From Ceratorhiza oryzae-sativae (taxonomy: Eukaryota > Basidiomycota > Agaricomycetes > Cantharellales > Ceratobasidiaceae): a DNA stretch of 64,000 nt. The stretch is taken from positions 1 through 64,000 of the forward strand of contig JARWMV010000040.1 of the NCBI GenBank assembly GCA_030998015.1. The letters run 5' to 3'. Positions 1 through 10,399 of this stretch are shown piece by piece. The translations under genes were made by a program, and so were the position numbers. The notes beneath the pieces are model-generated. The model saw only the letters and a program-made list of their open reading frames with translations, did no database searches and had not been told where the DNA came from. Within the stretch, counting starts at the first letter, position 1, and every line of letters begins with the position of its first letter.

Positions 1-54
1 TCCAACGTTAGCTGGAAGAAAAGAGCACATGCTGCTGAAGACTCTTGTCAATAT

Positions 55-1747
55 ATGCTAGCTAAAAGCTTGAAAAATGCCCAGCCAAAGCTGTTATTCC
101 AGACTAACCTGTCTGGTGCTTATGGTGTTCAAATTTGGAGTCTATCACACAGGCTGGCAATGGCTGGGGTGTCTACAGTTCAGGTCCCAAAAGTCATCCA
201 AATGTGTGCACTAGCCTTTGGGATAAATGTTGGGCATGTACCTTTGCCATGCTCAGTTGGCCAGTTTATTATAGAAGGTGGTGTCAGTGCAAAAATCCAA
301 GCTACAGAGATACTGTCAAAAGCACAAGGTTTGTTTAAATTGCAGTATTGAAATAACAGCTACTCATGTGCATATATATAGGCATTACCACCAGCATGGA
401 CTCAACATTGCAGCAGAATGTTAACTTCAGTAGTATGCATATAATGGCAAATACTGAGGGAACTCACTGGCAGCTACTGCTTGCAGTTCAGTCAACCCCA
501 GACCATACAAGTGAGACTCAGGTCACAGCATTAAAAAACTCAGTTGAAGAATTATGCAACACTACTAGGCATGCCCCTAAAGGGCCTTGCTCTCAGAATT
601 TGCATATGATTGCCTCAGACATTGCATGCAAACTATGCAGTGCTAATGGGGATCATGCAAAAGATCAGCTCAAAGTAGCTCATTTAGAACAGCAATGGAA
701 AAAAGAGTCTTGGATAGTGCATTTAGGCAATCTAGTGCTACTGAATCTGGAAAGTGCTGAGGCTGAACAGGTCTATCTCAATATACAGACTAGCTCTGAA
801 CCAGCTGCTGGGGGCGTGGATGCATTTGCTAGCTTGTCTGATGCTGATCAAGATACTCTTTGTGCAGCCAAATACCAGAAGATTGTTACTAAACTAGGAA
901 GCAAAGACTTCAATCAAAGTCTACCAGGTATCCAGCTTGACCACTCTCAAGTGGTTTGTGGTGGATGCTGTGCCCATAAAGACATGAATGCAGCCAAAGG
1001 TGGTGCTTCCAGCATGCTCACCTTTTGGAAAGAAAATCTGTCCCTCACCCCACCTACAATTCTATTTAACAAGGATAACCATGCTACATCATGCTTTCCA
1101 ATGTACCACTCAATCAATCACCTGCAGAGCAGCAAGCTATTGCAGTTTCAGAGGCTGGTGTGATAAAGCTTTGTTGTCTTGCAGGTGCTATTTTCAACCA
1201 CAAGGACAACAAAAAAGGACATCAAGATAGTCATGTAGATTTCTTTAGATTATATCATCATTGACTCCAATATTTTCCAGATACTAGCAATGTTTGATAT
1301 GGCTCCTATATCAATGCTGCAACTGAACTTTGCACACTACATCATGCATACATTGATTTTATGGAACACTGTAGATGGAAGAAGCCGCCTGGGGTCTTGA
1401 ACCATATGGAGAACAATGTAGTGAAGGGTCTTAACTGCCCTGCAACACTGTCTGAGCTTCTTGTCATATTGCTCTACAGTCAAATCATCTCCAAGCCATA
1501 TATGTGACTTGCTTGCATGGCAACTGTCACTGGAAAAGGTCTTGCCAACCTTGCTGAATTACATGACACAGTCCAACACCACCTCACCTCAGTTATTGAA
1601 GATCCTGCCCTTGTTCTAAGCATAGAGGTGCTTGCTGCTACAGCAATGTTTGATGGTGCTGAGTGGCATGACCTGGATGTTATGACCCGTCAATTGGACA
1701 TAACAAAACAACCAAATATTTCTACAGATTTATGGCATTTTTCCTAA
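55..1747 (+). pseudogene. Decayed member of a multicopy agaricomycete protein family
   Basis: Pieces of one protein lie in three frames: 55-351, 366 to about 1110, and about 1110-1747. The middle piece contains DHTSETQ, NGDHAKDQ and a Cys/His-rich segment, VCGGCCAHKDMNAAKGG. The last piece contains LAGAIFNHKDNKKGHQ and then reads through TGA stops at 1262, 1295 and 1505. I recognise this order of motifs from a large uncharacterised family repeated many times in Agaricomycetes; that is recall, not a search. The function is unknown, and the copy number suggests an association with mobile DNA. The three TGA codons sit where CGA (Arg) would fit, so C-to-T decay at CpG is the likely cause. Frame changes near 355 and 1110 also break the gene. 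The 5' end may lie outside the window. Confidence 0.6.
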
Positions 1748-1769
1748 GCGGAACAAGCCATAAACAAGG

Positions 1770-2138
1770 TCACGTGACCTCGGTGCTTAGCCGGCACTTA
1801 CAGTGGTTACCCTGAACTTGCTCCAGCATTTCTCTCCATTGTTACTTGGAGCAAGGAGCAAGTTGTCACGTGATCTCAGCGCTTACAGCAGGATCACGTG
1901 ACCTCAGCGCCTACGGTGGTTACCCTGAACTCGCTCCAGCATTTCTCTCCCTTGTTACTTGGAGCGAGGAGCGAGTTGTCATGTGATCTCAGCGCTTACA
2001 GCAGGATCACGTGACCTCAGCGCTTACGGTTGTTACCCTGAACTCGCTCCAGCATTTCTCTCCATTGTTACTTGGAGCGAGGAGCGAGTTGTCACGTGAT
2101 CTCGGCGCTTACGGCAGGATCACGTGACCTCAGCGCCT
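1770..2138. repeat. 113-bp tandem repeat, about three copies
   Basis: Equivalent points (the GGTTACCCTGAAC motif) fall at 1805, 1918 and 2031, a period of exactly 113 bp. Each unit carries CACGTGA palindromes and a dyad in which CTCGCTCC is matched downstream by GGAGCGAG. Unlike the DNA around it, the array keeps many CpG sites. It lies just upstream of a TATA-like sequence, so it could be an LTR U3 or promoter repeat, but no element body is recognised next to it. Confidence 0.85.
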
Positions 2139-2283
2139 ACCCCTCGGACCTTGCGCAGCTCTATAAGATTCGGAGCTGCACAAACTTAAGACAAACAATT
2201 ACCTAACCCATAGTACTGTACATAACCTACACCTACTGCAGAGTGTGCTTAGATAATACATCTGCAGCCACCGCAGCCACAGG

Positions 2284-2294
2284 TATATATAAGG
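2284..2294 (+). promoter_or_regulatory. TATA-like sequence downstream of the 113-bp repeats
   Basis: A TATATATAAGG string sits about 145 bp downstream of the tandem array and is followed by an imperfect dyad (ATAAAGCAAG and CTTGCTTTAT). Together these resemble a pol II promoter or LTR. No coding region starts downstream, so the call rests on base composition and position only. Confidence 0.35.
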
Positions 2295-2524
2295 AGGATA
2301 AAGCAAGACTGGACACCTCAGCTTGCTTTATCTTGTCAACCACCATAGACCATAGCAAACACTGTAACTAGAATGCTCAATACATACTGCATAGCACCAA
2401 ACTGTCAATGCAGCCACTACTTAAGTGCTCCACAAGGGAGCCTCCAGAGGGTCACGACACTGGAAATAATCCTTGCACTCTGGCAGTACAAGGCAGAGCA
2501 GCCATATCTCAAGGATTTATTTAT

Positions 2525-2625
2525 TGCTAGGTTAGGTTAGGTTAGGTTATAGGTCTGGCTAGGATGAGCTAGGATTGAGGTAGGATTGAGGTAGGATTGA
2601 GGTAGGATTGAGGTAGGATTGGGGT
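2525..2625. repeat. Short tandem repeats: GGTTA pentamers then an 11-bp repeat
   Basis: Four to five GGTTA pentamers (about 2528-2550) are followed by four or more copies of an 11-bp unit, AGGATTGAGGT, between about 2570 and 2622. This is simple-sequence DNA. The pentamer resembles a telomere-like TTAGG motif but the run is far too short for a telomere. Confidence 0.75.
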
Positions 2626-2710
2626 CAGATAGAGCTTGTCCAGGTAACTTTGTCTGTAAATAGATCCTTAGATCTGGTGGGCAGCCATGAGTGCAGGTGT
2701 GTGTACAGCA

Positions 2711-2768
2711 TACATACACCTGCACTAGGTATGTGTATGGTGTACATACACCTGCACTAGGTATGTGT
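2711..2768. repeat. 26-bp direct repeat
   Basis: Two identical 26-bp copies containing ACACCTGCACTAGG start at 2711 and 2743, a 32-bp period. Each is weakly palindromic, with TACATACAC at one end and GTATGTGT at the other. No function can be assigned. The stretch from 2770 to 3509 holds no gene or repeat that I can support. Confidence 0.7.
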
Positions 2769-3509
2769 TGCCTTGGCACTGCATGCATACTTGAGCTGCC
2801 AAGGTCCACTTCACTTGTATGATGTGGACACACCAGCACACTTTACAGCCAGAGTAAGCCTTGCACAAAGCTTCATCCACTGAGGTTGCTGGTGTGTCCA
2901 TGTCATACAGCATATGACACAGGGCATATGGGTGCTTGCTTGAAGCAGCTCATGCCCTGTGTCTGAATTCTTTAGATCATCAAACTGCAGAAGTTAGCCA
3001 CAGGAGCCAGAGTTGCAGCCTTGCATACCCAGCACACATGAATATACTGCTACCCTGTTCTCATAGTGGATGTTGCATGTTGGCCACTCTTATGGCAAGA
3101 TTTTGGTAAGAGGAAAGACTTAGATCAGACAATGTGCCTTGGGGTGACATAGCTCCCCACCTGAAGCCTGTGTATGCCATACACACACCTGTGCTGGGCA
3201 TGTGTAGAGTGGACATGGCACAACAAGCATGCACCCACTGTTAGGGAGGACATGAGCTACCATGCCCAATCCACCTGACAAGACAGTGTGTATCCACAGG
3301 ATACAGGTGTCAGCTGGGGCCAATTACCATGGCAGGAAAATGTGGAGCAATGATAACTCAGGATTTCTTGGATCATGTGTAATTTACATAATTTTCATAA
3401 ACTCAGATTTATTTTCCACCAAGTCTCCCAAACTCCATTTTGGAGGCAAGTTTTGGGAAATGGAAGTTCATAAATCTCATGAACTGGGGTTTAATCACAT
3501 AAATTCACA

Positions 3510-4213
3510 TACAGTTAGCAACAAAACTGTATGAATGCAAGCTACTATAAGCTTGCACAGGCTCTAACTGCGGGAATACAGCACCTTGATCTCTGCATTT
3601 GTAACCGTTATGTAGATACAGATCTAGTCTACCTAATAAAAGATGTTTGAAAAGATTTGGATGAAAAATGGTAGATATATGCCTGAAACAAAACCAAGGG
3701 GGCATTTGTACAGCTTTGTTACCAAAGAAAGTTCAAAGCCATGTACCACCTAGAACTTTCTGTCTGAGCAAGCTCAAGCTTTGCCACTTAATTTTTAGTA
3801 TACATACTACTGTGGCTTACCATGGAGGTCATCATTAGGCTCCTCTCTATCTGAAATGGATGGGTGCTCTTGAAAAAAGGAGCTAAACAAGGGTTTGTGT
3901 CTCAAGCTACTGCCACCTGCAGAGACATCAACTGATGTGAAGCTGTATATGCCTATTCAATGTATAAAGGTATCAGAAGAGTCCTCAGATATTTTTTGGC
4001 ATGAAAAAAGCTTGCATATGCAGGCTGTATGCATACCAGATGTGCATACAGGGGTAGGAAAATGAACAAAATGGGCTGTTCCAGTTGACACAGAAACTGT
4101 AGCAAGAAGAGACAAAGAATATGTAAACAAGACTAGTATAGTGCTACTAATGAGCATTAAACTAGAATCTAAGAGGCCCTGGACTGGGCTGAAATTGACT
4201 TCTCCTGAGCCCC
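3510..4213 (+). repeat. Left arm of a 0.7-kb inverted repeat
   Basis: The arm is nearly identical to the reverse complement of 4361-5069, with a spacer of about 147 bp. Several of the few differences fall at CpG sites. For example CTGCGGG here matches CCTGCAG in the other arm, and CTGCAGAG here matches CTCCGCAG there. The open frames inside appear twice in mirror image and are products of the repeat rather than genes. The flanks ACAT just outside each arm could be a short target duplication. Confidence 0.9.
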
Positions 4214-4360
4214 TATATGCTATGAAGAATCACTTGCCACAGAAACAGTGGAAAAAACTGTATGAAATAACTGGTGGATTTTTTTAATATAAATAGAGCC
4301 TCAAAAAACCTTTTTGATCATTTTAAAATTAGCTGTTGAGGGATGAAAGCAAAATGATGT

Positions 4361-5069
4361 GATATGGGCTCAGGAGAAGTCAATTTCAGCCCAGTCCAGG
4401 GCCTCTTAGATTCTAGTTTAATGCTCATTAGTAGCACTATACTAGTCTTGTTTACATATTCTTTGTCTCTTCTTGCTACAGTTTCTGTGTCAACTGGAAC
4501 AGCCCATTTTGTTCATTTTCCTACCCCTGTATGCACATCTGGTATGCATACAGCCTGCATATGCAAGCTTTTTTCATGCCAAAAAATATCTGAGGACTCT
4601 TCTGATACCTTTATACATTGAATAGGCATATACAGCTTCACATCAGTTGATGTCTCCGCAGGTGGCAGTAGCTTGAGACACAAACCCTTGTTTAGCTCCT
4701 TTTTTCAAGAGCACCCATCCATTTCAGATAGAGAGGAGCCTAATGATGACCTCCATGGTAAGCCACAGTAGTATGTATACTAAAAATTAAGTGGCAAAGC
4801 TTGAGCTTGCTCAGACAGAAAGTTCTAGGTGGTACATGGCTTTGGACTTTCTTTGGTAACAAAGCTGTACAAATGCCCCCTTGGTTTTGTTTCAGGCATA
4901 TATCTACCATTTTTCATCCAAATCTTTTCAAACATCTTTTATTAGGTAGACTAGATCTGTATCTACATAACGGTTACAAATGCAGAGATCAAGGTGCTGT
5001 ATTCCTGCAGTTAGAGCCTGTGCAAGCTTATAGTAGCTTGCATTCATACAGTTTTGTTGCTAACTGTAC
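4361..5069 (-). repeat. Right arm of a 0.7-kb inverted repeat
   Basis: Mirror image of 3510-4213. Transcription through both arms would give a hairpin RNA of about 700 bp. No transposase or other protein is visible within the structure, so it could be a foldback-type element or an inverted duplication. Confidence 0.9.
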
Positions 5070-6502
5070 ATCCATCATCACCCCTTGTGAATTTCAGTCA
5101 ATTCATGGTGATAAAAGAGGGGGGGACAGAAATCCCCACAACTGGTTCATTCACATGAATTTATGGTTATTCACAGTGATAAAAAACCCAGGTGTTCTCT
5201 GATGCACATTGCTGTCAGCCACAGAGCAGGGCTCAGTTGGTCATGCAGGCCTCTATCCTGCCCAGTCCTTCACTCAATGCATGCATACACCATATGTGTG
5301 CTTGTGTAAGGAATTGGAGCAGGCATTGTACTATGTCCTGTGCTCCAGTTCAGCACCAGTCTGGTGGCACCTGAATTGCTCATATGTACTATCTTTAGTG
5401 AATACAACAAGTTAGAGATACATATAAAAGTGCTCAAAACATAATTTTGGCATAACCAAACCCACATATATGTTGAACATAGTCAACAATTAGCAAGTGT
5501 CTTGGACAATCACATGCATAATGCTCACCCATGCTTCATGTGATTCAGGGAGATAACAAACAAAAGATGCATTTCTGCTCTATTATCAGCACTTTTATCT
5601 TGTAATGCTGCATATTGTCCAGAAAAGCATGGCATCTTGACAATATGTGCACACTCTATCTTGGAGAATGAGCTTACAGGCTCAACTTGCTAGGTTTTAT
5701 AGGACCAGCCAGCATTGAATCTATAGTAGCCATCAGCTGCAAGAACAAACATGTATCAAACACCTAAAGGGCATGTAGTAGTCACTGGCACATACAGTTA
5801 TGAAGATGGGTGCACATGCATTGAATCAACCCAATCCTTCCTCTGGATGTGCATATGGCATACACAATTCTTGAGGGAGGTACAGGGTCATGCTGCTGAA
5901 CATGTAGATTGGAACATTGTTGACTAGATTAACTTGATGTCAGCAATAACACACAGGCTGAAAATATTGCACCATTGTGTTTCAGTTTGATTGAGAATCA
6001 TACATATAGTCTAGTAGGTGCATATAATTGAAGGATGTAGTGGGGTTAGTAGAGACAGGAATGTTGCATTTTACCTTAATCAGGAAAGTGGGCAGACAAA
6101 CATTGGGAAACAGTCACAATGATACACAAATGTCATTTAGAAGAACTATCATACATTGAATGCTACATGGTAAATGCTCTACAACATGAAGATACACAGG
6201 AGAACTGATAATCATATCTCTAATTGGGAATCAGAACATGCATGAACATAACAAACACCAAGTCAGAAGTGTCCAAGCAACCAAAAGGACATTATAATGA
6301 CAAGCTGCCATAGGTGGCTTGCAGTGCAGAATGATGGAAGTGCTAGGAATTGTAGCTAATTAATGGCAAACAATACTAAACCAATTTTGACAAAACAAGT
6401 ATTATGAGCACATGAACATATATACAAAAATAAGAAAATGAGGAGTCTGATGCAAGGACAGCTACATCATCTGCACTGATGAATGAAACATAGCATGCTT
6501 AC
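5070..6502. other. No gene recognised; CpG-poor unique sequence
   Basis: I find no convincing reading frame, repeat or RNA gene here. The open frames are short and overlap on both strands. The sequence is TpG/CpA rich, and its right end holds the intron side of the pseudogene at 6503-7066. Confidence 0.5.
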
Positions 6503-7066
6503 CTTGAAATATGACAACCAGGTGCTCAATCTGTCAACATCAAATGCACCTGAAGCACTACAATCAAACAGCAGTCAATGGGTGAATCTTTGACAACAAA
6601 TTGAATACTTACAAGCAGCTTTGTATTGAGCAACCTTGCACCCAATTGCTGCCAAGGTATTGGCATTGATATGTTCAGCAATGATATGATAGGCTGGGTT
6701 GATTGGTTGGTGCTCAAACAGAATACCAAGCTTGTTAGCAACATGTTTGGCATGGTTGTGTGATGCCAGCAAGGCTCAGTATGCAATTTCCTTCACAGAT
6801 TCACCCCTGCAGAGAAGCCAGTAGACTTGTTTGCAATGAATAGCTCAAATTGCCCAACCAAATGCAGCAAAGTGAATGTGAAATGATGTTGTCAGACCCA
6901 GGAAGCACTGATACATAACCACTAGATACACCCAGAGGCAGCAGGTTGGATTTGATAACAGCAATGTAGCTGGGGACAGACATGGCAACAGGGGCAGAAC
7001 AAAGTGAAAAGCAGGTGTGGGTGAGCAGATGTTGGTGGTGGCAGAAAAATTGCAGGCTAATTTCAA
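6503..7066 (-). pseudogene. Broken intron-containing gene of unknown function
   Basis: Reading leftwards, the frame gives a segment ending in FHIHFAAFGWAI, two TGA stops, then LGILFEHQPINPAYHIIAEH and AAIGCKVAQYKAA. A GTAAGT donor follows at 6612, and a matching acceptor at 6550 gives a 63-bp intron that joins in phase to AFDVDRLSTWLSYFK. That exon ends at 6503 before another GTAAGC donor. The conserved splice sites show this was a real gene, and both stops could be former CGA arginine codons. I do not recognise the family. Confidence 0.55.
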
Positions 7067-7069
7067 TTA

Positions 7070-7940
7070 AATAGAGCTGGTGGTGTTGTCCCAAGATCCC
7101 AGATCAATAAGCACTGTTCATTCAACATGGAACATATGCAGATCAGCCCTGCCCAATACAGTTGAATGATAACCTTGATCAGTAGCAGCTACAATTTGGC
7201 TTGCACCAGGAGCTGGAGGCACTGGTGTGTGTCTGCCAATTGTCAAGCTGCACCACATGGTTGGTGGCACACAAGTTGCACAGGTGCATCCCTGGGGCAA
7301 GCCCAGGGTTTCCTGAGTCTGCAAGCTGTGCTTGGGTGTGTGTGTCTGGTGTATGCAGGGCTGGACCAAGGCTGGCTGTAACCAGCTCCTCAGTCACATG
7401 GACTTAGCTTAGTTGTTCATGATGCCACATGCCCTGCCAAGTCCCCCACCCTCAGCATGCATATGCTGTATGCATGCCAGCACAAGGGCCCTGGGCTAGT
7501 CAATTGCCAATAATTTGCACTAAAGCTGGGCAATGAGGCGGTGGCACCTACTCTTTCATTGTAGCAGTGCTAAGTGAGCAGGATAACTTTGAGACATTTA
7601 TAGGGGGGTTGTGAGGGTGCATGTATGTTGTAAGCTGACAAATGGCAAGTGTTTGGACAGTGGTACACATAGGACAAGCAGATCATTAGTGTTGTAGTGC
7701 ATATACCCAAACTATGCACAGCTAGTGTGCTATATGCACTCACTTCCCTTTCACAAACAATGTTGCAGCTTCAACTCTATGCAGCTTGCTGGCTACGCCC
7801 TGTTTTCTACATCACTCTTTGACTTACCAAGTTGAAGCCAGTGGACTCATTTAAATAATCTCAATTTTTTGACATACAGAAATTCTTTTTCTAGTTTTGA
7901 AGCATGATAATGCTGACAGGCACCAAAGCAGAGATAATAT
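7070..7940. other. No gene recognised
   Basis: Four mutually overlapping short frames on both strands between 7118 and 7407 cannot all be coding, and none shows a motif. Short palindromes such as GCATGCATATGC occur near 7456. Nothing further is supported. Confidence 0.5.
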
Positions 7941-8890
7941 ATGTACAATGGCTGTTGTTGCCCTCCTAAAGAAAATTCCCCTTCTCCACTCCCCCATTTG
8001 GTCATCTGCACCCTGTTGACCCCAATGCCTGCTGTGAATCAGGTGTTTGCTCTGCTTGTACATTGGTACACTGTCCTTGGCATGCTCCCATCTGGGGACA
8101 ACATTTGGGACATGTTCCCTTTCAACAACAAGCAATTTTGCAAAATCACAGGGATCAAATCAGTTGACATCAGCCTTTCTCAACCCCCTGTTGGCAAACT
8201 TGGTGCCAGTTTCTCCTCAACTGTAAAGAGTCTTTGGCTGCACAAAGCTGATGGCACAGTCAAGTTTTTGCAGCATTGCAATGCACAACAAAGACAAATG
8301 ATGGGTAATGTCATAATGGAATCCTTCCAGAAGGATGTGCTCAAGGTTGCTCCAAATGTCAAGGATTGGGAGTGGGTTGTCTCCTGATTCTTGGAGGCAA
8401 GTGGCAGATTCTACAATTGTCTGAAAGACATTGTCTGTGAAAGTAAATGCAATGCTGAAGTGGTGTACTGGTTGGCCTGCAAAGAGGAGGTACATTCCCT
8501 GTCAGTTAAGCTGATGTATCACTGAAACAACAACATCCTGGTAGATGATGTTAAAGGGTGATGATTTTGAAGAGGGCAAGGTTGTCAATGCCAGCAAATT
8601 TGACAACATTTGGCATCCTGCATGAATGGTTGTCAGTTGAGCACTACTGGGGGATCTAGCTGGTATAGGGTGTGTGCCATTGGCATAGCTACCAACCATA
8701 CATGCTATCTGTTTCAGGCCATTTGAGTGTTCTTCCTGCCACATCAAAAAGAACATTCACAAGCTTGGGCCCCTGGAGCAGGAGTTGTGCAAAGTGTTGG
8801 CAGGTGAGAGTGCTTTGCCACAAGTATGGTGTTGTGAACTTGCTCACCATCATATTATGGTCAAGCAGAGGTGGATGCTCAACCATTGCT
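7941..8890 (+). pseudogene. Decayed gene of unknown function
   Basis: A 148-codon frame (7941-8387) ends at a TGA and reads on in the same frame through FLEASGRFYNCLKDIVCESK and VVYWLACKEEVHSLSVKLMY before the next TGA. Further fragments in other frames (DDFEEGKVVNASKFDNIWHP near 8560, and a piece near 8850-8890) suggest continuation with frame changes. No domain is recognised. The TGA stops again fit decay of CGA codons. Confidence 0.45.
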
Positions 8891-9099
8891 TAAGCACCTC
8901 TGCACTGTCACCTTGTTGTATGCATTGGTAATGAGCCTCCAGCACACAATGGGTATCCAAGGTCCCTTGGAGGAAGCCAGTCCATGGTGTCAGAAACTGG
9001 AGTTGTTGATGCATGACCTGGGTAGGGAGAAGATGAATGGTGGAGGAAGTAAGTACACAATTTACCTGCTGCTGATTTACCTTTCCAACTCTGCATACT

Positions 9100-9754
9100 T
9101 GTCATGGATCACTAACATTTTTCTATTATTTTAGTCTGCTCTGCCAACCTCAAGCAATGCCTCTGTAATTAATTTGTGAAATACTTGAATTTGTATGCAC
9201 TCCAAATTGTACTTTTTCCAGTTCTATTAAATAGTACAAATTTCCTGCTTTCCAACGCATATTTTATTAAGTTTTTATGGTAAGATTTCAGAGAGATACA
9301 GAGGTTGCAATATTTCCTCTCATCAGGAGATATACAGAGATATATATGGATACAATATTGCCTGATTGAGTGTGACATTAAGTACCAGCTATTAGATGAA
9401 ATCTAAGTACCTGTAGCTGAGGAAGTACACACATTAGGCAGCCCACCATCTATCCTATAAGCTATTGCTTAAGTCTAGTATTAAGATTAGTATCAGGTAG
9501 TCCAAGCAACTAGGGCTGAACTACATTTAAGATATCTAAGGGAACCTGACCATAGTAGCCTTGCTCTTTATACCTATAAATTAGTCAGTTTACACTGTGA
9601 AAGATTAAGACTATCTTGAGTGTTACTTGATTGCATTGCAACTACTTTGATCCTTCTTACTCTAGTCTAAGAAGTATTGAGTATGATTAGTGTATACTAA
9701 CCTATCTACATTTGCTTAAGCTCTAGATATTCAAGTGTACCCCAACCCATAACA
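9100..9754 (+). mobile_element. Internally deleted copy of the 1.3-kb LTR family
   Basis: Both ends match the full-length LTRs at 20494-21796 and 39826-41139: a start resembling TGTTATGGATCAC and an end CCCATAACA. The middle, from the CTTATCAGGAGATAT point to ACAGAGATATATAAGG, is missing and is joined at an AGATAT-like microhomology. This copy has lost many CpG sites that the other copies keep, so it is probably older. Confidence 0.8.
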
Positions 9755-9891
9755 GCTCCTTCTGTGAATGATTCTCAACATAGTTCTGAACTGACTACAA
9801 TGTTTGCACAGTAGGTCTGCTTTTATTCCATGTGTGAGTAGTTAGGAACTCACCTTTTCAAGCTGCTCCCAATCCTCCTTGTCCCCTTCTC

Positions 9892-10207
9892 ACAAGATTA
9901 GCTATTGATAGAGCCTGAGATTGCTTTGATAGCATAAGCAGTTGTTGAGATATGAGCAGTGTGATATTGTAATCAATATTTCCTGATAAGACAAAATATC
10001 ACAATCTCTATATCTCTCTGAGATCTTGTGGTAAAATCTTGATAAGATATGCAATGGAGAGTGGTCAATTTGTGCTGTTTAAAGGGACACAAAGTAGTAC
10101 AGTTTGGCGTGCATACACATTCAAGTATTTCACAATTTGATGACAGAGGCATTGCTTGAGTTTGGCAGAGCAGACTAGAATAATAGAAAATGTTAATAAT
10201 GCCTAAC
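9892..10207 (-). mobile_element. Partial 1.3-kb LTR, opposite orientation
   Basis: About 316 bp match the minus-oriented LTR from the GATTGGCTATCGATAGAGC region to the end (TAACA at 10207). With the plus-oriented copy at 9100-9754 it forms a head-to-head pair separated by about 137 bp of unrelated sequence. Confidence 0.75.
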
Positions 10208-10399
10208 ATAGCCCCCCAATCTGGTTTGTCAACTCACATTAGAGAGAATTATATCCCTCATCATCTGAGCAGATGTATGTATGCACCCTTTCCTTTCCCT
10301 TATAGTTAGGGCAAGGTTGAAGAGTGCTGGGAGGAGGAGGGCAGGAGCCACTGAGAGACTCAGACTCAGACCCTTCATCCTTAAGAGATGGCTCAGGGC

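Noticed and set aside
2525..2555. GGTTA repeats as a telomere or subtelomere
   Set aside because: Only four to five pentamers, internal to the window and followed by an unrelated 11-bp repeat.
3957..4621. Two identical open frames on opposite strands (3957-4157 and 4364-4621) as paralogous genes
   Set aside because: They are mirror copies within the inverted repeat; nothing in composition or motifs supports coding.
7118..7407. Four overlapping open frames on both strands
   Set aside because: They exclude each other, lack motifs, and arise because stop codons happen to be rare in this stretch.
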